Below are positions 26,878-35,835 of a stretch of 50,100 nt of DNA, piece after piece. The stretch is taken from positions 1 through 50,100 of the forward strand of contig JAIPGG010000009.1 in NCBI GenBank assembly GCA_021736255.1, written 5' to 3'. Under the pieces are notes generated by a model, which had not been told where the DNA came from, ran no database searches, and was given only the letters and a program-made list of their open reading frames with translations. Each line of letters opens with the position of its first letter. Within the stretch, counting starts at the first letter, position 1. The position numbers were made by a program, and so were the translations under genes. This DNA comes from Spirochaetales bacterium (GTDB lineage Bacteria; Spirochaetota; Spirochaetia; JAIPGG01).

Positions 26878-27732
26878 ATGATTATTAATCACAACATGAG
26901 CGCGATGTACGCGAACCGGGTGTTGGGACAGAAAAATGAAGCTATGTCAAACAACATCGAAAAACTTTCATCCGGAATGCGGATCAATCGCGCAGGAGAC
27001 GATGCCTCTGGTCTGGCCGTTTCCGAGAAGCTGCGCAGCCAGATTCGGGGTTTGAATCAGGCAGACCGCAACATTCAAAACGCGGTATCGTTTATTCAAA
27101 CCTCTGAAGGGTATCTGCAGGAAACACAGGATATCCTACACCGGATAAGAGAGCTGTCTGTTCAATCGGCGAACGGTATTTATACCCAGGAAGACAGGAT
27201 GCAGATCCAGGTCGAGGTATCACAACTCGTCGATGAGGTGAACAGGATTGCTTCGCACGCACAGTTCAACGGCATGAATATCCTTACCGGCTCTTTTGCC
27301 CAGGATTCGGCGGTCGACCAGTCAATGATGATTCAGGTCGGCGCAAATATGGACCAGCGTGAACAGCTTTTCATCGGAACGATGACCGCTGAAGCGCTCG
27401 GTTTGCAGTCTCAACAGGGCGAAGGCGGTATGATTTCCATCTCATCGGTGGACACCGCCAATATGGCAATCGGCACCGTTGATACGGCGCTACGAACTGT
27501 CTCCAAACAGCGAGCGGATCTGGGCGCATACCAGAACCGTTTTGAAATGGCCTCCAAGGGTGTTTCTATCGCAGCTGAAAATCTACAGGCGTCTGAATCC
27601 CAGATTCGCGACGTAGATATGGCCAGTGAAATGGTCAATTACGTCAAGAATCAGATCCTAACTCAGTCCGCCACTGCAATGCTTGCACAGGCGAACACGA
27701 AAACACAGTCTGTCTTGCAGCTGCTCGGATAG
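26878..27732 (+). CDS. flaB: flagellin FlaB (filament core protein)
   Basis: [59 protein letters not shown]...; ATG 26878 after aaggaggg. Confidence 0.97.
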   Translation: MIINHNMSAMYANRVLGQKNEAMSNNIEKLSSGMRINRAGDDASGLAVSEKLRSQIRGLNQADRNIQNAVSFIQTSEGYLQETQDILHRIRELSVQSANGIYTQEDRMQIQVEVSQLVDEVNRIASHAQFNGMNILTGSFAQDSAVDQSMMIQVGANMDQREQLFIGTMTAEALGLQSQQGEGGMISISSVDTANMAIGTVDTALRTVSKQRADLGAYQNRFEMASKGVSIAAENLQASESQIRDVDMASEMVNYVKNQILTQSATAMLAQANTKTQSVLQLLG

Positions 27733-27809
27733 AAGCCCGCGGGGATTTTTACCGTTCCGACTTGAATACCGGAGAGAGATTTCTGGACGTTATCTCTCAA
27801 AGGCCGGGT

Positions 27810-27832
27810 AGGAGGAGTCGCGCCCTCCTCCT
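27810..27832 (+). terminator. hairpin between the second flaB and flaG (terminator or anti-SD switch)
   Basis: AGGAGGAG-tcgcgcc-CTCCTCCT, 8-bp perfect stem. Confidence 0.45.
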
Positions 27833-27859
27833 TACTCGTTTTTATCATGGAGGATCGAA

Positions 27860-28249
27860 ATGGCCCTAGAAATACCAGGTTTGTCCAATATTGCCGCATC
27901 TCAGGAAACGGGCAGGAAGGTCCGCAGCGACACTGACGCGAGCCGGAGAAGCAGCGATATACAAGAACACACACAGAGTGTGCGGGACAATATTCGGCAA
28001 AATGCCGAAGAAAACAGTCGCCGCACCGAAGAACAACTCAACGAAACCATCCGCGAAATCCAGAAGTATGCTCAGACTTTTAACAAACGACTCAAATTCA
28101 GCGTAAACGACGAGCTCGAACGTGTCATCGTTAAGGTGGTCGACGGAAATACCGATAAAGTAATAAAGGAGATTCCCCCCGAAGCATTACAACGGGTCCT
28201 TCTCAGAATAAGGGAAGCTATCGGTATTCTCTTTGATACAACAATCTGA
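27860..28249 (+). CDS. flaG: FlaG family flagellar protein
   Basis: LKFSVNDELERVIVKVVDGNTDKVIKEIPPEALQRVLLRIREAIGILFD. Confidence 0.92.
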   Translation: MALEIPGLSNIAASQETGRKVRSDTDASRRSSDIQEHTQSVRDNIRQNAEENSRRTEEQLNETIREIQKYAQTFNKRLKFSVNDELERVIVKVVDGNTDKVIKEIPPEALQRVLLRIREAIGILFDTTI

Positions 28250-28327
28250 CGTGCTTCCATTCCGAACTGAGCCGACTTAGTTGGTCGGTATGCAGAACAT
28301 ATCGGGTGACGGGGAGGGGTACACTCG

Positions 28328-30337
28328 ATGTCTGATATTTCCATTCCCGGCGTCTCGGGAAGTTATAACACACAAAAACTCATCAGCGACCTTATGGAAG
28401 CAGAACGGATTCCACTCGAACGGATGGAATCCGAGGTACAGGACATAAGGGAAAGGCGAGGTGTATGGCAGGAAATAAACCGCAGTACCTCCTCATTTCT
28501 TGATTCAGCGAAACAACTTTTCGGATTCGATAGTCCATTCAGAAGCAGAACCGCCGTATCTTCGAGTGATGCGGTACTCACAGCTACCGCTTCCCGGAGT
28601 GCGATCAGAGGAGAACAGAATGTTCTCGTCCGGCAAACGGCTACAGCAGACCGTTTCCTGTCGAAACCACTTAATCGGGATTACCGGCCGCCTGCCGGGG
28701 ATTATCAGTTCAATGTAGGCGAACGAGAGGTCCGAATTCCCTTCAGCGGCGGAAACCTCCAGGATCTGGCAAATCAGATTAACAAAAAGGGCCGGGACAT
28801 CGTTTCCGCCCGGGTGATAAACGATACCAGCAGCACACAGGTTATTCTGATCGAATCTCAAGAAACAGGCCGGCAAAACCGCCTGCAATTCTCCGGAGAT
28901 GCCAAGGATTTCGGTCTCGAAGCGGGAATAATCAGAGAAATCAAGCAGGAAGCGGTCGATTTCACTCTCAAACAGGAGAACCTGTCCGCAATCTCCCGGA
29001 GCCTGTCGGAAACCGGATACAGTCTGCAGAATGAAGTCCTGAGTGCCTCTCCCGGCGCCGAAATCGCTGTCGATGCCGCCCGCCCCTTCTCTGCCGGGGC
29101 CCCTCTGGTTCTCGAATACCAGGCCAGGAGAATTCCTGTGGGAGAGGATTATACCGCCCCCCAGCCTCCACCCGGCCCGCAAATCGGCAAACCCGGCGAT
29201 ATTAGCTATGAAGGTATCACAATCGAAAACGAGCCTTCTCAATCAGCCATGCCTCCGTGGGAGGCTCCTGAAACGCCGAAAGAAGTGGATACAGGCGAGG
29301 TCCTTTATCTCGGAAAAGGCAGCAAAGCGAGAGCCCTTCCCGAAGTCGAAGAAGGTGCCGAATTCCAAACCTACCGCGTCGAGCTGAAAAATTACCAGGG
29401 AAAAATAGAATCCCTCTCTATCCTGAACCGGAATACCAATCACCAGGTGGATATCAAAAACCTCCGGGTATACGACCCGTCTGCGACCGGTGACTACAGT
29501 CCGGTCAAACCCCTTGATACTGCAGGGGACGCAATAATTGAAGTAGACGGAGTGGAAATACGTCGTTCGTCGAACACCATAGAAGACGCGGTGCCCGGTG
29601 TAACCCTCAATATCAACCAGCCCTCCGATCGGCCGGTAAACCTCGAAGTCAAACCCGACACAGAGACTATTAAAGACAGCATCATCACCTTTGTCGGCTA
29701 TTACAATCGGCTGCAAGCGGACTTGACGGTCCTGACACGCAGAAATGAGACTGTCCTCGAGGACATATCGTATCAGTCTGATGAGGAGCTCCAGAAAGCA
29801 AGGGACCGTTTGGGTATGTTTCAGGGCAATCCGACCCTCAACAGGCTCAAAACCAGTCTTCAGCGCATCATGATGAATCCCTACCCCACCGACAAAGGGC
29901 GCGACTTGTCGCTGTTGGCTCATATCGGAATCTCCACCAATGCTACCGGCACCACCGGAACACTCGATACCGGAAGACTTCGCGGGTATCTCGAGATTGA
30001 TGAACCCTCCCTCGACAGCAGCATAGAGAGCAATCTTACCGCCGTTCAACAGCTTTTTGGAAATGATACCGACGGAGACAAGGTTATCGATAACGGGGTT
30101 GCCTACACGGTCGAACAACAGCTTCGTCCCTACACCCGCAGCGGCGGCATACTAGCTATGCGCACCCAAAATCTCAATAATGAAATAAAGGATACCAGAT
30201 CAGAAATTGCCGATTATAAAAGGCACCTCGAAGACTATGAACAAGAACTGAAAGTCAAATACGGTAAAATGGAAGGCGCACTGAATTCGATGCAGGAAAA
30301 TTCCAAAGCTATTGAGAATCTAAACAACAAGGAGTAA
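28328..30337 (+). CDS. fliD: flagellar filament capping protein FliD
   Basis: ISIPGVSGSYNTQKLISDLMEAERIPLERMESEV...; position after flaG; C-terminal coiled coil. Confidence 0.92.
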   Translation: MSDISIPGVSGSYNTQKLISDLMEAERIPLERMESEVQDIRERRGVWQEINRSTSSFLDSAKQLFGFDSPFRSRTAVSSSDAVLTATASRSAIRGEQNVLVRQTATADRFLSKPLNRDYRPPAGDYQFNVGEREVRIPFSGGNLQDLANQINKKGRDIVSARVINDTSSTQVILIESQETGRQNRLQFSGDAKDFGLEAGIIREIKQEAVDFTLKQENLSAISRSLSETGYSLQNEVLSASPGAEIAVDAARPFSAGAPLVLEYQARRIPVGEDYTAPQPPPGPQIGKPGDISYEGITIENEPSQSAMPPWEAPETPKEVDTGEVLYLGKGSKARALPEVEEGAEFQTYRVELKNYQGKIESLSILNRNTNHQVDIKNLRVYDPSATGDYSPVKPLDTAGDAIIEVDGVEIRRSSNTIEDAVPGVTLNINQPSDRPVNLEVKPDTETIKDSIITFVGYYNRLQADLTVLTRRNETVLEDISYQSDEELQKARDRLGMFQGNPTLNRLKTSLQRIMMNPYPTDKGRDLSLLAHIGISTNATGTTGTLDTGRLRGYLEIDEPSLDSSIESNLTAVQQLFGNDTDGDKVIDNGVAYTVEQQLRPYTRSGGILAMRTQNLNNEIKDTRSEIADYKRHLEDYEQELKVKYGKMEGALNSMQENSKAIENLNNKE

Positions 30338-30339
30338 TT

Positions 30340-31257
30340 TTGAAAATTACCATCAACGAGGAACCGATAGAGTTCACGCTGGAGAATGAAAAAACTGCTC
30401 TCGATGTGGTCCAGGAATTGAATAAGTGGATTGAACAATCCGACGCCTCCATCGAAACATTGTCTTTGAATAATAAAAAACTCGAAGAGATAGACCGACA
30501 CGCTCTGAACTCTGTTACAATCGAGAACATAGACAGGATCGATATTACCGTAAAGAGTTTGCTGGATCTGGAGGTACACCGCCTCTCTCTTCTCGTTGAG
30601 TTCCTCGACCTATTGCACGAATCAGTATCCGATGAAAACAAAGAGCGCATCGACAAACTGAAAAAACAATACCCGGAGATACAGGATCTGCTCGACGACA
30701 CATTCCGTCAGCATTTTCATGAGGATCTCGATGTTTCTCGAATCGCTACCGCCTTCGACGAGAGCTCCCGCGATCAATGGAACAAAGAAGAGAAAACAGC
30801 CTACCTGAATTTTCTCGGCAGCGTAAAAAGCATCATCAATTCCCGCATACAGGAAATGAAATTTCCCAATGAAGAACTGGTAAAAACCGCACAAATGATT
30901 GCAGCCATCCGCCCCAATCTCGAAGAGGTACCGGTTCTTCTCCAAACCGGCAAGGATCGGGATGCGATGGAGCATATTATTCGCTTTACCGAATTATCCT
31001 CCCGTATCATACGAACTCTTTCCGTACTTCTGAGATTCAAAGAAACACGGCGGGAAGGATTCGAACCTCAGCAAATCGAGTCACATTACCGAGAGATGAA
31101 TGGTGTTCTGAGTGAATTGGTCGAAGCATTTTCGGAAAACGACCCCGTCCTCATCGGTGACTTGGTGGAATACGAAATACTTCCCAAACTTGATCCTCTT
31201 TTTGAAATTGTCCGACGTATTGAAAATGCAAACGGCCGCGGTGGAATTCCATCATGA
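30340..31257 (+). CDS. uncharacterised protein linked to the flagellar locus
   Basis: 305 aa helical protein translationally close to fliD (TTG start, SD aaggag); overlaps the next gene by ATGA. Confidence 0.65.
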   Translation: MKITINEEPIEFTLENEKTALDVVQELNKWIEQSDASIETLSLNNKKLEEIDRHALNSVTIENIDRIDITVKSLLDLEVHRLSLLVEFLDLLHESVSDENKERIDKLKKQYPEIQDLLDDTFRQHFHEDLDVSRIATAFDESSRDQWNKEEKTAYLNFLGSVKSIINSRIQEMKFPNEELVKTAQMIAAIRPNLEEVPVLLQTGKDRDAMEHIIRFTELSSRIIRTLSVLLRFKETRREGFEPQQIESHYREMNGVLSELVEAFSENDPVLIGDLVEYEILPKLDPLFEIVRRIENANGRGGIPS

Positions 31258-32372
31258 ACGTGATCCTTCAGTTCCAGCGAAACATGGATTTCTTTCCCGA
31301 AGAGAACCCAGTTAACAACTTCGTTGTTCTGGGGGTTTTCGGTGGAATTGTATTAGCGATGATACTTGCTTATATAGTTTCCAGCAAAAAAAACAGGGGA
31401 AACGGAACTTCTCCTGCAAAAACCCGAAAATACAGAAAGGGTGCGTTTCGAAGACAGGCCCAAGCTGCCGGGCTTAACCAAAACCATATTAAACTCCTCG
31501 AATCAACGATAAAGAAATACGATCTACGCGATCCGATGCGGCTTCTCCAGGGAGGCTCGAGTCTTAATAGAATTGTTCAGCAGTCGGTTCAAGAACTCGA
31601 TCAATCCCAGATAGAAGAATCCAAGAAAGAGAATCTAAAATACCTGTTTTTTCAGATAAAACAGATAATCGACCGGAACGCGGCACACGGCAAAGGCGGA
31701 TACAATTCATCCAGGCAATTGCGTCTTGGACAGGAGGTTCTTCTCCGTTCGGAAAGCGGGGATGATTATCCTTCCCTGGTTACCTCGAACCTCAAAGATC
31801 TTCTTGCCGTGCAAGCCCCGGAAAACGAACATGGTACGGAGGTACGATGGAGAAAGGGCACCAAGGTACAGATTTTTTTCTGGAGAGGAAATACGGAACG
31901 GTACAGCTTTACTACAAAAGTACTCGGATATAACTCGATTCAGGGAGTCCTCTCCCTCTTTGTACAGCATTCCAAAACTATTAAAAGCGCTAAACAACGA
32001 AGGTTCCCTCGAAAAGAAATCGACAAGCCCTGTTATTTCTATCCGATAACAATTGTCGAAACAGGCAAAGGACGTCACAAAAAGCGAGAGGCAACGGTTG
32101 AAAAAAACCGGAGACACCTCGGCTCACTTCAGGATGTTTCGGCAGGCGGCTGCAGTATCAGAACAACAACTCCCCTCAAACCCGGCAGACTCATTCGCCT
32201 TGACTTCGATATCGAACGGAGAAAAACCCTCACCGTCTATGGAAAAATTCTCAAAGTCCGCCGATTCCCTTCCCGCGGAGGAATCATGCATATTATGTTT
32301 ACTCGTTCCGCGAAGAAGAACATCAATAAAATCAATGAGTATGTATACGGAATTACGGAAGAGGCCGGTTGA
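31254..32372 (+). CDS. membrane-anchored PilZ-domain protein
   Basis: N-terminal TM (NNFVVLGVFGGIVLAMILAYIVSS); RRFPRKEIDKPCYFYPI and DVSAGGCSIRTTTPLKPGRLIRLDFDI match the RxxxR and D/NxSxxG PilZ motifs. Confidence 0.87.
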   Translation: MNVILQFQRNMDFFPEENPVNNFVVLGVFGGIVLAMILAYIVSSKKNRGNGTSPAKTRKYRKGAFRRQAQAAGLNQNHIKLLESTIKKYDLRDPMRLLQGGSSLNRIVQQSVQELDQSQIEESKKENLKYLFFQIKQIIDRNAAHGKGGYNSSRQLRLGQEVLLRSESGDDYPSLVTSNLKDLLAVQAPENEHGTEVRWRKGTKVQIFFWRGNTERYSFTTKVLGYNSIQGVLSLFVQHSKTIKSAKQRRFPRKEIDKPCYFYPITIVETGKGRHKKREATVEKNRRHLGSLQDVSAGGCSIRTTTPLKPGRLIRLDFDIERRKTLTVYGKILKVRRFPSRGGIMHIMFTRSAKKNINKINEYVYGITEEAG

Positions 32373-32418
32373 AACTCCTATTGACCGGACCGGTTCCCTC
32401 CACTATTCTGTTTACACA

Positions 32419-32682
32419 ATGAAAATACACGAACTGCACTCGTTCGAAAGAAAAGAAACCCCTATCCATTATATTCGAAGTTACAAGGCTTCCGCCCGCA
32501 TGGATCTTCCCGGCGCGGACGGAATCGACATCCCCGTCGAATTCCGGATTGAGAACACCCCCGGCGGAACAAAAGATATTGAAATAACTCTGCCGAAAAA
32601 CCTCGAGTACCCGGTCCTTCCGATCAAACAGTCATTGAAGGGCTTCATCAAAAACCTCGATCTCAAAGGAAAATTACCCTGA
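32419..32682 (+). CDS. small uncharacterised protein
   Basis: 87 aa MKIHELHSFERKETPIHYIRSYKASARMDLPGADGIDIPVEFRIENTPGGTKDIEITLPKNLEYPV...; start chosen within the track ORF 32053-32682. Confidence 0.5.
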   Translation: MKIHELHSFERKETPIHYIRSYKASARMDLPGADGIDIPVEFRIENTPGGTKDIEITLPKNLEYPVLPIKQSLKGFIKNLDLKGKLP

Positions 32683-33179
32683 ACCAGCATCCATTTCGAT
32701 CCAAGAGGTGCAGTTCGGAAAAGGAAACCCGCGGTCTGGGAACGGAACTTGCCGCCTTTCTTGAAGCAGGAAGCGTTGTCTCCCTGAATGGTCCGCTCGG
32801 AAGCGGAAAAACTGTTTTCGCCGGCGGAATAGCCTTTGGACTGAATATCCATGAGCCCCTTACCAGTCCGAGCTTTACTATTATCAGTGAATATCACGGA
32901 ACACTACCCCTTTATCATATGGATCTGTATCGAATAAGCGATGAAGAGGATCTTGTCAGCACGGGGGCTGAAGAACTCATCTATGGAACCGGCATCAGCA
33001 TTATTGAATGGGGAGAAACACTCGGTGCAGCCCTGCCTTCCCACAGAATAATCGTCACGATTTCTATAGAAAGCGACCAGACTAGAATGATCACAATTAC
33101 ATTCCCCGAAAGCCTCGGATCGGAATACACACAAAACCTTCGATCGACAGCTAATGAAAACTGCGAAAGAAAGATATGA
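32679..33179 (+). CDS. tsaE: tRNA threonylcarbamoyladenosine biosynthesis ATPase TsaE, probable CTG start
   Basis: Frame of track ORF 32919-33179 extends upstream: LNQHPFRSKRCSSEKETRGLGTELAAFLEAGSVVSLNGPLGSGKTVFAGGIAFGLNIHEPLTSPSFTIISEYHGTLPLYHMDLYR; P-loop GPLGSGKT lies upstream of the only ATG. Confidence 0.87.
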   Translation: MNQHPFRSKRCSSEKETRGLGTELAAFLEAGSVVSLNGPLGSGKTVFAGGIAFGLNIHEPLTSPSFTIISEYHGTLPLYHMDLYRISDEEDLVSTGAEELIYGTGISIIEWGETLGAALPSHRIIVTISIESDQTRMITITFPESLGSEYTQNLRSTANENCERKI

Positions 33180-33895
33180 AAACATCTGAAAAAACCCCGG
33201 ATACAGTCCTTGCCTTCGATACCGGCAGTGAGCTCTTGAGCATCTGCCTTCTTACTGGAAATCAACGGCATGAGATTGTTCGGGATGCCGGATTAAAGCA
33301 TGCTTCCGCTCTTATGAGGTTGATCGATCTCCTTCTTCAAACTACCGGAACTGAAATTCGAGACATCGATCTCCTTGTCTGTTCGGCAGGGCCAGGTTCT
33401 TTTACCGGTCTTCGTGTAGGAATGTCTACAGCCAAGGGTCTCTCCGAAGGTGCGGATATACCGCTGGTTTCTGTTTTGAGCCTTGATGTTTATGCCGCAT
33501 CGCTCGATTGGTTCGATGGCCTTGTAGTACCGGTGATTGATGCAAAAAAACAACGTTTCTATACCGCTGGTTACCGCAGAGGGGAGCGGATAACCGATCT
33601 GCTCGATTTACCGGTATCCGGCTTCGACTCCTTTCTCTCAGGCGAAGAAAGGGTTCTTTTAACAGGCCCGGATGCACAGAAAGTATCAGCTCTGCTTAGC
33701 GGGTATTCCGGAATATACACTGATTCCCGCGCCCGTGACGGAAAGGGCCGGCAGATGGCGGAATTAGGCAAAATGAGATATACTTTCCAGGGAGCCGATA
33801 AGCCCTCTTCAGGACCGGAATACCTTCGTCTCAGCGAGGCGGAATTTTTTTCAAGTCGAAAAGGTACGGACAACAAGAATGAAAAAACCCGCTAA
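33176..33895 (+). CDS. tsaB: tRNA threonylcarbamoyladenosine biosynthesis protein TsaB
   Basis: VLAFDTGSELLSICLL...DIDLLVCSAGPGSFTGLRVGMSTAKGLSEG; overlaps tsaE. Confidence 0.93.
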   Translation: MKTSEKTPDTVLAFDTGSELLSICLLTGNQRHEIVRDAGLKHASALMRLIDLLLQTTGTEIRDIDLLVCSAGPGSFTGLRVGMSTAKGLSEGADIPLVSVLSLDVYAASLDWFDGLVVPVIDAKKQRFYTAGYRRGERITDLLDLPVSGFDSFLSGEERVLLTGPDAQKVSALLSGYSGIYTDSRARDGKGRQMAELGKMRYTFQGADKPSSGPEYLRLSEAEFFSSRKGTDNKNEKTR

Positions 33896-35075
33896 CAGCA
33901 GTGGATATCAACCTGGCTTTACTGATGAGGTTGAAGAGCTCGAAGAGCTGGAAGACCTGGAAGCGATCGAAGAACCGGAGGAGCTGCCCTCGCCTTCTCA
34001 ATTATCAGAAACCGGAGAAGATGGTTCGGAATCAGAGAACAAGGGAAGATCCTCTCTTCCTTGTCTCGATCATTACCAATCAAATTTCAATAACTCTCCC
34101 CTTCCCTTTGTGGTTACCGATAAAACATTAAAAATCCTTTGGGCTAACCGTTCTTTCTATGAGGAATTCACCCCTTTTGAAGAGACGGAAAACCGCTATC
34201 TGACCGAAATTTTCTACTCCTATTTAGGCGAAGAACATGCCGGTAAGATTTATCGATCTCTTCGTTCAAGTGAAAACGGTTACTCATGGCGGGGTCGAGT
34301 TGAACGGAAAAGTGAAAGCATGGTTCGCAAGATAGCAAACATGCTCATAGCCCCGCTCTACGTGAACAACAATAAAACAATAAACGGATACACAGCAGTT
34401 TTCGATGATATAACCGAGGAAAACAAAGAGATGCTTCGGGGCACCTTCCTCAGCCTCCTCGAGGCTTCGAAACTCAAAGACAACGATACCGGGTATCATA
34501 TTCAGCGTGTCAACGAATATTCACGCACCATTGCCTCATACCTTTATGATTCCGGCACCACCGGGAAAATCGATCACGAGTTTATCGACGACATAGCGTT
34601 CCTGGCGGCCATGCATGATGTAGGAAAGATCGGTACCCCGGACGACGTACTCAACAAAAACGGCCCGCTCGAGGATTGGGAGTGGGAAATCATGAGGGAA
34701 CACACGATCAACGGAGCATATATCCTGAGCACCTACCCCAATCCGATGGCAAAAGAGATAGCTCTTTTTCACCATGAGCGCTGGGACGGCTCGGGATACC
34801 CATACGGCGTTTCAGAGGATATGATACCCCTTTCCGCACGAATTGTAGCGATTGCCGATGTCTATGACGCTCTGAGAATGAAACGTGCTTACAAAAGCGC
34901 TATTAGTCATAAGAAAACAGCAGACATTATGTTAGAAGAAACCGGATCTCATTTCGACCCTTCCCTCATGAATGTCTTTACGAAGGTGGAAAGCCGCTTC
35001 GCCGATATATACCGTGAACTCTACGATCCGGAGAATGAACAAGCCGGCGGTCATTCGGTACAGAAATTATCCTGA
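33879..35075 (+). CDS. PAS-HD-GYP protein, putative c-di-GMP phosphodiesterase
   Basis: AAMHDVGKIGTPDDVLNKNGPLEDWEWEIMREHTINGAYIL...FHHERWDGSGYPYG (HD and HHExxDGxGYP). Confidence 0.92.
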   Translation: MKKPANSSGYQPGFTDEVEELEELEDLEAIEEPEELPSPSQLSETGEDGSESENKGRSSLPCLDHYQSNFNNSPLPFVVTDKTLKILWANRSFYEEFTPFEETENRYLTEIFYSYLGEEHAGKIYRSLRSSENGYSWRGRVERKSESMVRKIANMLIAPLYVNNNKTINGYTAVFDDITEENKEMLRGTFLSLLEASKLKDNDTGYHIQRVNEYSRTIASYLYDSGTTGKIDHEFIDDIAFLAAMHDVGKIGTPDDVLNKNGPLEDWEWEIMREHTINGAYILSTYPNPMAKEIALFHHERWDGSGYPYGVSEDMIPLSARIVAIADVYDALRMKRAYKSAISHKKTADIMLEETGSHFDPSLMNVFTKVESRFADIYRELYDPENEQAGGHSVQKLS

Positions 35076-35085
35076 AAGGGTTTTT

Positions 35086-35388
35086 TTACAGAGAATCTTT
35101 ATCGGACCCCTGGTCACTGTTTGGCGTTTCGCCGTCTTTCGGAGCGAGATCCTCTTCCCTTTGCCCCTCCAGCATGGAATCGAGAAGGGGGATCTGGTCC
35201 GGCTTCAATCTGGCGGCGTTCCGGTTCTCTTCCTGAATCGATCGGTATACTTCGAGCCGGTAAACTTTTACATCCTTGGGAGCGGTAATTCCCAGCTTCA
35301 CCTGATCTCCCTTGATATCGATAATGGAAACCTCGATGTTGTCGCCGATAATGATGCTTTCGTCTACCTTGCGGCTGAGAATCAGCAT
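35086..35388 (-). CDS. csrA: carbon storage regulator CsrA with extended C-terminal tail
   Basis: [59 protein letters not shown]. Confidence 0.97.
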   Translation of the reverse strand: MLILSRKVDESIIIGDNIEVSIIDIKGDQVKLGITAPKDVKVYRLEVYRSIQEENRNAARLKPDQIPLLDSMLEGQREEDLAPKDGETPNSDQGSDKDSL

Positions 35389-35831
35389 GTACCATTCCTT
35401 GCAGCAGACAATTCTTCGAGAATGTGATGACGTATCTTCCAGCGGGGATCCGGAGAGATACTCTGTCTTCCGAGCCGGTTTTCCTTTCCTATGACAATCG
35501 GCCCTTGGAGGTTGGCTGTCATCTGGGATTGTTCTTCCGGGATCGTTACTATGGCAAACATGAGACTATCTTCGTCATTTTTTATGCCGATCTGTTCGAG
35601 TTCTTCTTCAGGAATTCTCGGATCATAATCCGGGCGGAATATCGTTGGGTCAATGAGAACGAAAGCCACCTCGGTCACTTCCAGAGACTGCAACCAGTAG
35701 AAAGGCCTTTGAAGCGCGTCGATGAGAACGTACGAATGAAGGTTTTCGAAACCGAATATTCCGCCGGGAAATTCGATTTTCTGCCTCTCATCGACTTCAA
35801 TGGTTCCGTAGGCTTTTGTCTTGACCTGCAT
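35382..35831 (-). CDS. fliW: flagellar assembly factor FliW
   Basis: [44 protein letters not shown]...[21 protein letters not shown]; overlaps csrA. Confidence 0.96.
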   Translation of the reverse strand: MQVKTKAYGTIEVDERQKIEFPGGIFGFENLHSYVLIDALQRPFYWLQSLEVTEVAFVLIDPTIFRPDYDPRIPEEELEQIGIKNDEDSLMFAIVTIPEEQSQMTANLQGPIVIGKENRLGRQSISPDPRWKIRHHILEELSAARNGTC

Positions 35832-35835
35832 GTTT

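Noticed and set aside
29243-30118. Minus-strand ORF of 291 aa opposite fliD
   Set aside because: Shadow ORF; no SD and no recognisable motifs.
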